From: Lachnospiraceae bacterium
GTDB taxonomy: Bacteria; Bacillota; Clostridia; Lachnospirales; Lachnospiraceae
Direction: 5' to 3'
Length of the DNA: 64,000 nucleotides
NCBI GenBank assembly: GCA_009911185.1
Contig: QXWW01000013.1
Coordinates: 42,231-106,230, forward strand
The notes below the pieces were generated by a model. That model did not search any database, was not told the DNA's origin, and saw only the letters and a program-made list of their open reading frames with translations. Shown in pieces: positions 17,311 through 26,476 of the stretch. The position numbers and the translations under genes are program-made. Within the stretch, counting starts at the first letter, position 1; every line of letters begins with the position of its first letter.

Positions 17311-17904
17311 TCAATCCAGCTTCTCTTTCATGGCACGCAGCGCTTTTCCACGGTGGCTTAACTGGTTCTTCACATCTTCTGATAACTCCGCCGTAGAACA
17401 ATTATATTCATCCACATAGAAAATTGGATCATATCCAAAACCATTTTTCCCTGCCGGCTGAAAACCGATATACCCCTCAATTGTCCCGCGGGTGACACAA
17501 GTCTCTCCATTGGCAAATACTGCTGCAATCGCACATACAAACCTCGCTGTGCGCCGTTGTTTGGGAACGCCCCTGAGCCGTTCCAATATATTTTGGTTTT
17601 TCACCTCGTACGAAGTATCCTCCCCCAGATATCTGGCAGAATAAACTCCCGGCTCTTTATTTAAATAGTCCACCTCAAGGCCGGAGTCATCCGCAAGTAC
17701 TATCACGTCTTCTTTTGAAACCTCTTCTGCAATTCGTTTCGCCTTAATCATGGCATTTTCTTCAAATGTCCTGCCATCCTCGACAATATCTGCTGTAATC
17801 CCAGCTTCTTTCATGGAGAGAATCTCTGCCTGCACATCCGACAAAATGCTTCTTATTTCCCTCATCTTGCCTTCGTTCCCTGTTGCAAATATAATTTTTC
17901 TCAT
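17311..17904 (-). CDS. rdgB: XTP/dITP diphosphatase (RdgB/HAM1)
   Basis: This house-cleaning enzyme hydrolyses dITP and XTP to keep them out of nucleic acid. It opens with IIFATGNEGKMREI, the substrate-binding signature, and has the catalytic Asp in VLADDSGLEVDYL, then GYIGFQPAGKNGFGYDPIFY and a C-terminal LSHRGKAL. The 197-residue length is typical. It lies 20 bp after the amidase gene. Confidence 0.95.
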   Translation of the reverse strand: MRKIIFATGNEGKMREIRSILSDVQAEILSMKEAGITADIVEDGRTFEENAMIKAKRIAEEVSKEDVIVLADDSGLEVDYLNKEPGVYSARYLGEDTSYEVKNQNILERLRGVPKQRRTARFVCAIAAVFANGETCVTRGTIEGYIGFQPAGKNGFGYDPIFYVDEYNCSTAELSEDVKNQLSHRGKALRAMKEKLD

Positions 17905-17924
17905 GAAACCATCTTCCTTTCCCT

Positions 17925-18953
17925 TTAGTATCCTTCTTCCAATGCCCTGAGAATGGCATTATAAATGCCGCGGGCCGCTTTTTTTTGATATTCTGCAGAG
18001 GCCATCTTGTCCAACTCCTCCTGATTTGTCATAAACCCCACCTCTATCAAAGCCGCCGGAACTTCGTTGTTGCGTATAATATAAATACTGTTGCCATAGG
18101 TCACGCCATTACTCTTACTCCCCATAGCGGCCGTCGCCTCTTCTAAACAGATTTGCGCCAGCCGTTTGCTGCTGCACCCTTCCTCGCTTTTCTGTTCATC
18201 ATACATAACTTCCGTTCCATGATACTGTGACATTTCCCCCTCAACCGTGGAATTACTGTGGACACTGATAAATAAATTCGCCCCTGTCTTGCCTCCCAGC
18301 TGCGCCCGCTGCGCAAAGGTAGGATTCACATCCCCGGTCCGGGTATAATATACGCCGATATTTTGGTCATTTTCATCTAACAAAGCTTTTAACTCCTGTA
18401 CAATCGCAAGATTGATATTCTTTTCCATGATCCCCTGTCGAATGGCTCCCGGCGCACCGCCGCCATGCCCTGCGTCAATCACAACCACTTTATCATAGAT
18501 CTCCTGTGGTTTCAAAAAATCCAGATACAGATAACCATCTTCTACTTTGCACTGCGGTTCATAGACTGCATCCATGGTAAGCTCTATCCTCCCATTTTCC
18601 AGATACAGGTCATTGATATGATTACTCCGTCCCAGCAAAGGATGCTCTGAAAAATAATCTTTTTCCACATCCGGAATGCGGATGACAATATTCTGCTTCA
18701 CGTAATCATTCTCAATTTCCACCTCTTGCAAGCCTATGCCCGCGGGCAGCTCTACCCGTAACTGATGCCTTAAACGGATATCTTCTTTCTTCTTAGCCTG
18801 ACGGGTGTTATAAGCAAGCATCTGCAGCCCCGACATTTGTTCACGTTTCAGCTCGCGCCTGTGAATGCTGGAATACTGTCCAAGTACCACCGCAGATACT
18901 ATCAGTGTTGCCATGAGAATCAATGACGAAAATTTCAGTATTTTCCCTTCCAT
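17925..18953 (-). CDS. N-acetylmuramoyl-L-alanine amidase (Amidase_3), membrane anchored
   Basis: A 342-residue cell-wall hydrolase that cuts the MurNAc-L-Ala bond. A single hydrophobic segment at residues 8-28 works as anchor or signal. Residues 60-155 form a beta-rich AMIN-like part, and the catalytic domain (about 157-340) has the zinc ligands in VVIDAGHGGGAPG, IMEKNIN and FISVHSNST and the catalytic Glu in ALIEVGFMTN. A role in cell separation or spore development is possible but not shown here. Confidence 0.92.
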   Translation of the reverse strand: MEGKILKFSSLILMATLIVSAVVLGQYSSIHRRELKREQMSGLQMLAYNTRQAKKKEDIRLRHQLRVELPAGIGLQEVEIENDYVKQNIVIRIPDVEKDYFSEHPLLGRSNHINDLYLENGRIELTMDAVYEPQCKVEDGYLYLDFLKPQEIYDKVVVIDAGHGGGAPGAIRQGIMEKNINLAIVQELKALLDENDQNIGVYYTRTGDVNPTFAQRAQLGGKTGANLFISVHSNSTVEGEMSQYHGTEVMYDEQKSEEGCSSKRLAQICLEEATAAMGSKSNGVTYGNSIYIIRNNEVPAALIEVGFMTNQEELDKMASAEYQKKAARGIYNAILRALEEGY

Positions 18954-19013
18954 ATATTCTAACCGCCTCTTTTTGTACGTTTCTCCCGCTTCACCTGATC
19001 TATAAGATTTTTA

Positions 19014-20720
19014 TCATTGCGAATTGCTGTACACCTTCAGGCACAGATTGCAGTTCTGCGCTTCTTCTGTACTGTCCCATTTATTTCCTCTGGCGCTGAT
19101 ATAGCCTTTGCCATCTGTCAAATCCACGTCTTCTGTAAATTCATCCGCCTGATACTCAATTGCCATCGGATGGACAGAACCTGGCGTTGTAATATGCAAA
19201 ATAACCGCATATTCCTCCTGGGATGCTACCTGGATTTCCTTATCAAACTTAATCGTATAATAACCGGCGTTCGTCAGGCTTCCTTTCGCCACCGGGATTC
19301 GATCCTGCAAAGAATCCGTGTTTTTAAAATCTTTTACAACGAAAAGTTCATAAGACGTATCTTTTCCGGTGGCATAAAATCCCGCCGCCTGTAAAGCCTC
19401 ACTGGACTGCGCCTGATAGACGTTCGCCCCGTATACACTGTCCTTATTATATCCAAGCTGCCCTACCCAGCCGCACAAATCCGACTGGTAAATATAGTCG
19501 TAATTGTCCGCTTCTTCCACTCCTGTATAAACTACGTTATGGCTTCCAATATTTACATCATAGTAGCTGACATAGAAAACGCCGCTGTCTCCAAATTCTT
19601 CCCCCCAGCTATTTTGACAGAGAAACGCCCCGTTTCCTTCCACTTCGAGATTGAAATTCTCCTTAGGATAATTATCATCCCATCCTATAATAAGTATCTC
19701 ATGATTGGGTTTTTCTGTCCCGGCATAACAATACGCAAATTTTTCCTGGTTATAATAGGGGCAATACACCTGTGGACTGCTAAGCGCACTATAGATCGCA
19801 GTCTGCACTCCGCCATATTTAAAAACAGACTCCTTAACTTTTTCAAAATCTTTCCCGTCAATAAGCTGTATTTCCTGCACATGCTTGACTGCGGCCAGAT
19901 TCTCCGGCGACCTGCCGTCTCCGTAAGGGTCGTCCTTTTCAAGTACCGGCCCCTGCCATGCCGCCAGATACGCCATCCCCATAGTATACTCTCCTCCATC
20001 TGCCTGTTCAATCCGAAAGCTGTTCCGAAGGGACATATGATCCGGCGAAAATTCCCGCTCCTCCTCCGGCAAAAGTACAGACTCCATAGCAGACAACGCT
20101 GCAAACGCCCAGCAAGTACCATAAGAGCCCTGATTTTTTACTCTGGATGCCCGCTGTTTATCCCGCAGATCATACTTTGGCGGCAAAATACCTGCATCCT
20201 CTGCCTGATTTACTGCAATCGCCTGATTTTTCTCAATATTCCACTCATAATTAAAATTCAGTTTTTCTGCAACAGTTCCTAAAGGGACGTAAATTTCACC
20301 CTCCCTGCTGGTCATTGGAGACTGGATATCCTCCTTTTCTCCATTTACTGTCACTTCTTCTTCATTCAACTGAAATGTAATTACATCCGCACGTTTTTCC
20401 AACACCAGCTTCTCTTTATCATACAAATGGGCTCCGCAATTAAAACTCTCTCCCAGTGAAGAAAACGGTACCATAATATTGAGATTCTGATCCATATAGA
20501 TACCGTCTTTCTTATTGGTCAGCTCTCTGTGATCCACCAACACAGATAAGTCCTTTGCGTTGACGGTTTCAGCAATGAGCGGATTCCAGATCTCCTGCTC
20601 CAGTCTTGCTCCCCGAAAGCCTCTAACTTCCTCACTTTTGCCGCCGGTATTGGAAAATTTCAGTGCTAACGCCAGAAAAAGTACAACTGCCATGGCAATA
20701 TATCTCTTTGAATATCTCAC
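19014..20720 (-). CDS. secreted papain-like (C1A) protease with copper amine oxidase-like N-domain
   Basis: A hydrophobic N-terminus (YIAMAVVLFLALALKF) acts as signal or anchor. Residues 55-160 resemble the copper amine oxidase N-terminal-like wall domain (MDQNLNIMVPFSSLGE, then GEIYVPLGTVAEKL). The C1A domain follows: KYDLRDKQRASRVKNQGS, catalytic Cys in YGTCWAFAALSAMES, His in NHEILIIGWDD, Asn in FLCQNSWGEEFGDSG. A C-terminal beta domain (about 420-565) completes it. The active-site residues are all present. It probably acts at the cell surface; the substrate is unknown. Confidence 0.9.
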   Translation of the reverse strand: MRYSKRYIAMAVVLFLALALKFSNTGGKSEEVRGFRGARLEQEIWNPLIAETVNAKDLSVLVDHRELTNKKDGIYMDQNLNIMVPFSSLGESFNCGAHLYDKEKLVLEKRADVITFQLNEEEVTVNGEKEDIQSPMTSREGEIYVPLGTVAEKLNFNYEWNIEKNQAIAVNQAEDAGILPPKYDLRDKQRASRVKNQGSYGTCWAFAALSAMESVLLPEEEREFSPDHMSLRNSFRIEQADGGEYTMGMAYLAAWQGPVLEKDDPYGDGRSPENLAAVKHVQEIQLIDGKDFEKVKESVFKYGGVQTAIYSALSSPQVYCPYYNQEKFAYCYAGTEKPNHEILIIGWDDNYPKENFNLEVEGNGAFLCQNSWGEEFGDSGVFYVSYYDVNIGSHNVVYTGVEEADNYDYIYQSDLCGWVGQLGYNKDSVYGANVYQAQSSEALQAAGFYATGKDTSYELFVVKDFKNTDSLQDRIPVAKGSLTNAGYYTIKFDKEIQVASQEEYAVILHITTPGSVHPMAIEYQADEFTEDVDLTDGKGYISARGNKWDSTEEAQNCNLCLKVYSNSQ

Positions 20721-20767
20721 AAAAATTCCTTTCTTTGTCTTAGACTTCGGAAAATGTAACCTCCAAA

Positions 20768-21916
20768 TTAGCGATTCCGTTTCGGCGGCTTCGGACCTAA
20801 AAACTGATAAAAATATGTTTTCAGCATCCCATTATATATCTTGCGGTTCTTGTCTGCTTTTTTTCCTATATAACGTTCTGCATCCTCATATCCGGTTATC
20901 AAATAAAGTGACCAGCTATCCAGACGTTTAAAAGCTTCGCCAATTTCCTTATACAACCCGGAAAGCGCTTCTTTTTCCTCCAGACGCTCCCCATATGGAG
21001 GATTGGTGATGACAAACCCATATTTCTTAGGATGACTCAACTGATTCAGGGGACGCTGCTGAAAATGAATAAGCTGCGACACGCCTGCACGTTTGGCATT
21101 CTCTCTTGCCGCTTTTACAATTTCCCCGTCAATATCATACCCTTGAATATCCACAGAAATATCCGTATTTACCAGTTCCTGCGCCTCTTGCACCGTCTCA
21201 TACCACAACTGCCGGCTGATGAGATTTGTCCAGTTTTCTGCCGTAAAACTGCGGTTCATGCCCGGTGCAATATTGGCGGCAATCATTGCCGCCTCGATAG
21301 GAAACGTTCCACTGCCGCAAAAAGGATCCACCAGAATGCGGTCCTGCTTCCAGGGCGTTAACAGAATTAATGCTGCTGCCAAGGTTTCTGTAATAGGAGC
21401 CTTGCTTGTCAGGGTACGGTACCCTCTCTTATGTAGAGATTCTCCGGAAGTATCAATCGCCGCCGTCACCTCGTCTTTCATCAAAAACAACCGCAGAGGA
21501 TACTCTGCTCCGCTCTCCGCAAACCATTCGGTATGATATTTCTGTTTCATGCGCTCCACCATTGCTTTCTTTGCAATCGACTGGATATCCGAAGGGCTGA
21601 ACAATTTACTCTTGATGGAAGATGCCTTTGCCACCCAGAACTTTCCATCTTCTGGAATATATTTTTCCCAGGAAATCCCTTTGATGCCCTGAAACAATTC
21701 TTCAAATGTTTCCGCATGGAATTGTCCGGCTTTCAATAGAACCCGCTCCGCTGTGCGCAGGAAGATATTCGCGCGGCAGACTGCCTCCGCATCTCCCTCA
21801 AAGGTCACTCTTCCATCTTCCACCTTTGTAATTTCATATCCAAGTTCGTATATTTCTTTCTTTAATACCGCTTCTAATCCAAAATGGCAGGGAGCGATTA
21901 ATTCATATGTTTCCAT
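20768..21916 (-). CDS. THUMP-domain class I RNA methyltransferase (RlmL/YpsC type)
   Basis: The 382-residue protein has an N-terminal ferredoxin-like/THUMP part (residues 1-155) and a C-terminal SAM-dependent methylase with VDPFCGSGTFPIEAAMIA and the catalytic N6/N2-type motif FVITNPPYGER. Homologues methylate guanosine N2 of 23S rRNA. The exact target is inferred from the family. Confidence 0.9.
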   Translation of the reverse strand: METYELIAPCHFGLEAVLKKEIYELGYEITKVEDGRVTFEGDAEAVCRANIFLRTAERVLLKAGQFHAETFEELFQGIKGISWEKYIPEDGKFWVAKASSIKSKLFSPSDIQSIAKKAMVERMKQKYHTEWFAESGAEYPLRLFLMKDEVTAAIDTSGESLHKRGYRTLTSKAPITETLAAALILLTPWKQDRILVDPFCGSGTFPIEAAMIAANIAPGMNRSFTAENWTNLISRQLWYETVQEAQELVNTDISVDIQGYDIDGEIVKAARENAKRAGVSQLIHFQQRPLNQLSHPKKYGFVITNPPYGERLEEKEALSGLYKEIGEAFKRLDSWSLYLITGYEDAERYIGKKADKNRKIYNGMLKTYFYQFLGPKPPKRNR

Positions 21917-21972
21917 TCAGTTTCTCCATTACAAATTATGATAACTCTATATTATCTTTTCACTTCCTGGCT

Positions 21973-22035
21973 GTCAATATTTTTGTACATTTTGAAAAAC
22001 TCACTTGTCAGCCGTCAATATTTTTGCACATTTTG
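21973..22035. repeat. 22-bp direct repeat duplicating the rhodanese 3' end
   Basis: The 22-bp sequence starting GTCAATATTTTTG at 21973-21994 recurs at 22014-22035 with a single C/T difference. The second copy covers the stop and last codons of the rhodanese gene, so the first looks like a local duplication. Confidence 0.8.
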
Positions 22036-22320
22036 GAGTACTGCCTGAATCCCTCCCACCACTGTTACCGTCCGATAACCTTCTTTGCTCAATTCCCTGG
22101 CTGCCATCAGACTGCTGGACCCTCTGTCACAGTAAAGAATGTATAATTTATTTTTGGGAAGATATTTTCGATACATTTCCAGATTTTCATAGGGGATATT
22201 TCTTGCCCCTTCCACATGGACTTCCTCAAACTCTTCTTTGCTGCGCAGGTCAATCACCCATGCATCGGGATATTTGCGGTACTCGTTTAATTCCCGAACA
22301 CTGATTGTCTGAAACTCCAT
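22015..22320 (-). CDS. single-domain rhodanese-like protein
   Basis: A 101-residue rhodanese fold: WVIDLRSKEEFEEVHVEGA, then NIPYENL, and the active-site Cys in LYILYCDRGSSS. Such proteins carry sulfur as a persulfide. A glycine pair near the C-terminus (VVGGIQAVL) is conserved. It is monocistronic as far as the sequence shows; no partner is visible. Confidence 0.9.
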   Translation of the reverse strand: MEFQTISVRELNEYRKYPDAWVIDLRSKEEFEEVHVEGARNIPYENLEMYRKYLPKNKLYILYCDRGSSSLMAARELSKEGYRTVTVVGGIQAVLQNVQKY

Positions 22321-22418
22321 AGAATCACCTCTTTAAAAATGCAGGAACAGATTACCAGAAATGTTTCCGACAATCTGTTCCTACATTATATTATGCAGTA
22401 TTCTGTTTTCAGTGCCTG

Positions 22419-22646
22419 TTATCTCTCATAAGAGTTATGGCAGTCAGAACCGCTGGCATTCGTGCTGTTCTGTGAATTTGCATTCTTGCTGCTGTTCTGT
22501 GAGTACGCGTTTTTGCTGCTGTTCTGTGAGTATGCGTTTTTACTGCTGTTCTGCGAATTTGCATTTGTGCCGTTCTGTGAATTTGCATTTGTGCTGTTTT
22601 GATAGGAATTGGTTCCTTTGTTTTTCATATCACTGTTTTTTGCCAT
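22419..22646 (-). CDS. Asn/Ser/Gln-rich repeat protein, SASP-like
   Basis: A 75-residue, low-complexity protein built of 7-9 residue repeats such as NANSQNGT and SQNSSKNAY; the DNA shows matching 27-bp tandem repeats. The composition (N, S, Q, K, A, T; few hydrophobics) recalls gamma-type small acid-soluble spore proteins, which are spore amino-acid stores, but no family signature proves it. The start has a good ribosome site (GGAGGGAAACT). Copy number of the repeat is likely to vary among strains. Confidence 0.7.
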   Translation of the reverse strand: MAKNSDMKNKGTNSYQNSTNANSQNGTNANSQNSSKNAYSQNSSKNAYSQNSSKNANSQNSTNASGSDCHNSYER

Positions 22647-23122
22647 GATAGTTTCCCTCCTAAAATGTTTACTGCAATGTTTTTGTTACTGCTTTTTTAT
22701 TATCTGAAATAAACTTATTTTTTATTCATAAAATTTGAACAGTAATTGCAAACGAAAGAACAGACAGATTTTCAGACTGGCAATTCTTTTCATAGCAAGT
22801 ATTATTTACTTTTAAGTTTGTGATAAACTGACTGCATCTCATCACACATACAAGTATATTGTAATCCTGAATTTTACAATAATCGCATTAATTGAAAAAT
22901 AAATATATCGGTCCAAAGTGCCAATCAGCCGATTTTTGAAAGAATCATGAAGGCGGGTTTGTGAGTATAGGCACTTTAATAGGCCACGCCGGAACCGTCG
23001 CGTACCCAGCCAGGACATTCAAATTTATAACCAGCGGATTTGACAAATCACTGTCATTGATATTGATTTAACTGTTTAATACGTTGCAAATATTTGTAAA
23101 TTGACAGAAAGGGGAATACTTT
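22647..23122. other. gene-free stretch
   Basis: AT-rich DNA without a convincing ORF. A patch at about 22960-23040 is GC-richer and can be read on either strand for about 20-30 codons, but I recognise no family. Possible promoter for the decayed TetR gene near 23060-23100. Confidence 0.5.
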
Positions 23123-23686
23123 ATGGGAACAGATGACCGTGAAGATATACGAAAATGATTATTCAAGTCCATTTTATTTCTCTTTTGAAAGAAAAACTCC
23201 TGAATAAGATTCCAATAAAAGAACTATACGCTCTTTTCGAAATTAATCGCACAACTTTTTATAAATAATATACGGACGTTTATGATTTAATGGAAAAAAA
23301 GAAAATGAAGCAATACAAAAATTACGAGAAACTATGGAAATTTCAATTCACGATGGGATTAACAAAACGCTTGTAAGGATATTAGAGAAGATGAAAGAGC
23401 ACGTTTCTCTTTATGCAACATTATTTTCTAATCATGGAGATATCAGCTTTCCTATCAAAATATTTCGTATATGTTATGGAGAATTTGAATCTTATATACA
23501 AAAAAATATCCTAAATTGTCTAAAACACAAAGGGAATGGATTTATACTTATGCCGCACAGGGTAGCAGCGGAATTTTGAATCGGTGGATTTCGGACGGAT
23601 TGAAAAAAACTCCGGCAGATGCAGCAAAATTCATTGAGCAGCTGATTTCAAGCACTTTGAATAATTTTAAAAAAGAAACGGCATAA
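23123..23686 (+). pseudogene. TetR/AcrR-type regulator, broken by stops and frameshifts
   Basis: Joining three frames gives a recognisable TetR protein: MGTDDREDIRK then a stop, LFKSILF, the HTH-like IPIKELYALFEINRTTFYK followed by a stop, then YTDVYDLMEKK, and after a frameshift ENEAIQKLRETMEISIHDG and a C-terminal ligand domain with ILNRWISDGLKKTPADAAKF. At least two nonsense codons and three frame changes are needed. It faces the MATE/MarR genes tail to tail. Confidence 0.8.
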
Positions 23687-23937
23687 TCACCGTTTCTTAA
23701 TATTTTTCCTTTATTTTGTTTCAATATTCCGGCTTACAAAATCCGCTAAATTTTCCGGCAATTCATCCCATACACACTACCGTAAGCTTCCGATATCAGA
23801 CAGTGGCTTCTCTTCTAACTTTACCACACAGGAAACCGTTATTCCCAAAAGCAGTAAATACATCAAAACACCTGTCCAAAGCCTGCCGAATTTCTAAGAA
23901 AAGCACAACCCGGAAAAGAACGAACAAAAAATTATTA

Positions 23938-25305
23938 TTAATTCCACCGTTTCATTTCCTGTCTGACAAAGAACAATGCCATAACGCCGGACAGTCCGTC
24001 GGAAATCGGTCCTGCCCACAAAACACCGTCAATTCCCCAAAACAACGGAAATATAATTACGCAAGGCAGCAGGAAAAATACCTGCCGGCTTAACGACACC
24101 ACCGTACCAATGCCGCCTTTCCCGATTGCCGGAAAAAACTGCGCGCTCAAAATCTGAACTCCTACAATAAAGGTGCAAAATAAGAAAACATGGAAATACC
24201 GCAAGGCAAACTCGTAATACAGTCTATCTCCGCTTCCAAAAACACTGATAATTTGACGCGGAAAAATCTGAAAACACAAAAATGCCGCACAGGAAATACC
24301 TGTTACAATCCATGCGGCACGCTTATATGTATTCTTAACACGCGCATAATTTCGCGCACCAAAATTATATCCCATAATTGGCTGTGTGCTCTGCGAAACG
24401 CCAAAAATTACAGAATTAAAAACAGAACTGACCTTTGTAATAATTCCGACACAGGCAAGCGGAATATCACGTCCGTATCTGGAAAGCCCGCCGTAATGCC
24501 CAAGTGTATTATTCATCACAATCTGTACCAGTGTAACCGCTAACTGGTTGGCACCCGCGGCAACTCCAAGTGCAAAAATACGGTTAACACTTTGTATCTG
24601 CGGGACAAAATCTTTCGGGTGCAGCTTAAATGTTTGAAATCTGGTAAAATAGAAAAGAATCAAAGCAGCCGAAATGAACTGTCCGATAACTGTTGCAAGC
24701 GCAGCGCCAGACATTCCCATATCCAATCCAAAAATCAAAACAGGGTCAAGAATACAATTCAAAACAGCGCCCAATAACGTAGCAAACATCGCATATTTAG
24801 GGCTTCCGTCCGCACGGATTAACTGGCTTGCGCCGGTAAGCAAAATCGCACACGGAAACCCAAACGCAAGAATACGCGTATATTCGACCGCATATTCCAG
24901 TGTCTGTGCGCGGCCGCCAAATGCAGTGAGGATTTGCTGCAAAAACAATTGTGAAATCAAAGCGATGAAAATACCGCAAATTATCATCAGCGTCATGCCG
25001 CTTCCAACAACGGACTTTGCTCTTTTCTCTTCCTTTTGCCCAAGATAGATGCTAAAGGCAGCAGAACTCCCTGCGCCAAAAGTCATCGCGAGTGTTGTAA
25101 TAATCATAACCAGCGGAAATGCCACATTTGTCGCTGCATTTCCCATTTCTCCTATTTTATTTCCGACAAAAATCTGGTCTACAATGTTATAAACGGAATT
25201 AACCAAACTGCCTGCAATTGCCGGAAGCGAATATTTTAACATCAATTTTCCAATCGTTTCCGTTTCCAACGGATTTTTTGCCTGTAAAACTTCTTTATTT
25301 TCCAA
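23938..25305 (-). CDS. MATE family efflux transporter
   Basis: A 455-residue protein with 12 predicted membrane helices, typical of cation-driven multidrug exporters: IGKLMLKYSLPAIAGSLVN at the N-terminus, VDQIFVGNKIGEMG, and the second-half equivalent IMGYNFGARNYARVK. It is co-transcribed with the MarR gene 3 bp upstream, which suggests local, drug-responsive control. The substrate is not predictable. Confidence 0.93.
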   Translation of the reverse strand: MENKEVLQAKNPLETETIGKLMLKYSLPAIAGSLVNSVYNIVDQIFVGNKIGEMGNAATNVAFPLVMIITTLAMTFGAGSSAAFSIYLGQKEEKRAKSVVGSGMTLMIICGIFIALISQLFLQQILTAFGGRAQTLEYAVEYTRILAFGFPCAILLTGASQLIRADGSPKYAMFATLLGAVLNCILDPVLIFGLDMGMSGAALATVIGQFISAALILFYFTRFQTFKLHPKDFVPQIQSVNRIFALGVAAGANQLAVTLVQIVMNNTLGHYGGLSRYGRDIPLACVGIITKVSSVFNSVIFGVSQSTQPIMGYNFGARNYARVKNTYKRAAWIVTGISCAAFLCFQIFPRQIISVFGSGDRLYYEFALRYFHVFLFCTFIVGVQILSAQFFPAIGKGGIGTVVSLSRQVFFLLPCVIIFPLFWGIDGVLWAGPISDGLSGVMALFFVRQEMKRWN

Positions 25306-25307
25306 TT

Positions 25308-25769
25308 TTATTCCTCCATTCTATGCCATACTTTTTGATTGATGTTTTCCATCATCTGTTCCATAACCTGTTCTGTCAGCAGAATATCCTCTGCCGAAAG
25401 GCCGGAACACATGGTATCATAAAAATCACGATGAATTTCCTTGATTTTTTTTACTGCCGGTTCTCCCTTTGCAGTAAGATAAAGATGCTTTACACGCCTG
25501 TCCGTTTCGTCACTGACACTTGTCACATAACCAATTTCTATCAGTTTTTTTATGGTTTTGGTCAAAGTTGCTTTGTCAACCCGAATATACTTTACCATTT
25601 CCTGGGCAGATACTCCCGGATGGTCGTAGACATATTCCGCATAAAACTGTTGTCCCCACCCAATTTCAAAATCTGCCAGACCATGATCATAGTACATTTT
25701 CATCAAACGGTCAACAATTGAGATACAACGTGCTAAATTAGGAAAATTATCATTCATATCATTTTTCAC
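25308..25769 (-). CDS. MarR family regulator
   Basis: The 153-residue protein has the winged-helix region in VSAQEMVKYIRVDKATLTK and the wing with VTSVSDETDRRVKHLYLTAKG (DxR motif). MarR proteins repress a neighbouring exporter and release DNA on ligand binding. It is the first gene of the MarR-MATE unit and probably regulates itself. Confidence 0.93.
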   Translation of the reverse strand: MKNDMNDNFPNLARCISIVDRLMKMYYDHGLADFEIGWGQQFYAEYVYDHPGVSAQEMVKYIRVDKATLTKTIKKLIEIGYVTSVSDETDRRVKHLYLTAKGEPAVKKIKEIHRDFYDTMCSGLSAEDILLTEQVMEQMMENINQKVWHRMEE

Positions 25770-25785
25770 CTGCTTTCTTCAAAAC

Positions 25786-25814
25786 AGTATAACACAAAAA
25801 GGTAGCGCACGCAA
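25786..25814 (-). promoter_or_regulatory. promoter of the MarR-MATE unit with likely operator
   Basis: TTGCGT, 17 bp, TATACT on the minus strand. The -35 is embedded in TAGTTGCGTGCGCTA, an imperfect dyad of the size MarR proteins bind; the operator role is inference. Confidence 0.55.
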
Positions 25815-25835
25815 CTATATAGCAATCTTCTTGCA

Positions 25836-26056
25836 TATATTGAGAACACTGAGCAGCACACCAGCTTACAGATATTCTTTGAGCTTATGCTGCGTTACAA
25901 TATCTCGGTAGATCAGATCCTTTGGGAGCAGTCCGCCGGGAAGAACCCCAGCGGCGGCAGCTTGACGCATTGCTTGACGATATGAGCAGTACGGGAATAC
26001 GGATAGTCACTGCCAAAGCGCGGAAAATCGCATAGGCAGAAGGCAAGGAAAAATAA
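25836..26056 (+). pseudogene. remnant of an XRE-type helix-turn-helix regulator
   Basis: Only the C-terminal half remains: YIENTEQHTSLQIFFELM, LRYNISVDQIL, then after a frameshift RRQLDALLDDMSSTG and IRIVTAKARKIA followed by a stop. This type of regulator is common on Clostridia integrative elements. No N-terminus or start is present. Confidence 0.7.
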
Positions 26057-26220
26057 TCTCCTTCTTTTTTGTTTAGTAAGATTTTTGTTTGGTAGCTTAA
26101 TTTTACATCAAAATGGATTGAGATTTCTTAAATTTTTGGTGTTTTTTGAAAGTCGTGGACAATGGTCTCCATAAAAACCAGGTGGTGGATAAAACTGCGG
26201 AAACTCAAGTAAAGCTTTTC

Positions 26221-26249
26221 TTGACTTTCCGTATATCGAATGCTATAAT
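26221..26249 (+). promoter_or_regulatory. promoter of tRNA-Leu
   Basis: TTGACT, 17 bp, TATAAT, ending 38 bp before the tRNA. Confidence 0.8.
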
Positions 26250-26287
26250 CTAAAAAGTCTGAATGATTATAAGTTCTTTTGTAACAA

Positions 26288-26369
26288 GCGGATATGGCGG
26301 AATTGGCAGACGCGATAGATTTAGGTTCTATTGTCAACAGACGTGCAGGTTCAAGTCCTGTTATCCGCA
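26288..26369 (+). tRNA. tRNA-Leu (TAG)
   Basis: 82 nt, acceptor GCGGATA/TATCCGC, anticodon loop TTTAGGT, class II variable arm, T-loop GGTTCAAGTCC. The flanks contain decayed mobile genes, so it may have served as an integration site. Confidence 0.95.
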
Positions 26370-26377
26370 TAAAAGAA

Positions 26378-26417
26378 ACGGCTTTCCTTGAGAAATAAGG
26401 ATAAGCCGTATTTTTTT
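26378..26417 (+). terminator. terminator of tRNA-Leu
   Basis: ACGGCTT and AAGCCGT, with an inner TCCTT/AAGGA, then ATTTTTTT. Its T-run merges with the left arm of the palindromic repeat. Confidence 0.85.
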
Positions 26418-26476
26418 CTTATAGGAAAGACCTTGTCACGCTAAAGTATGAAAGCGCCATTCCTATAAGAGAAAAA
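26412..26476. repeat. palindrome copy 4 (same family as 6.3-6.7 kb)
   Basis: TTTCTTATAGGAA and TTCCTATAAG-GAAA arms around GACCTTGTCACGCTAAAG. Same arms and same core (TCACGCT) as the three copies 20 kb to the left, but solitary. Confidence 0.85.

Noticed and set aside
22440..22620. Regular short repeats that might be a CRISPR array
   Set aside because: The repeats are in frame, 27 bp, without spacers, and encode the Asn/Ser/Gln protein; no cas gene is near.
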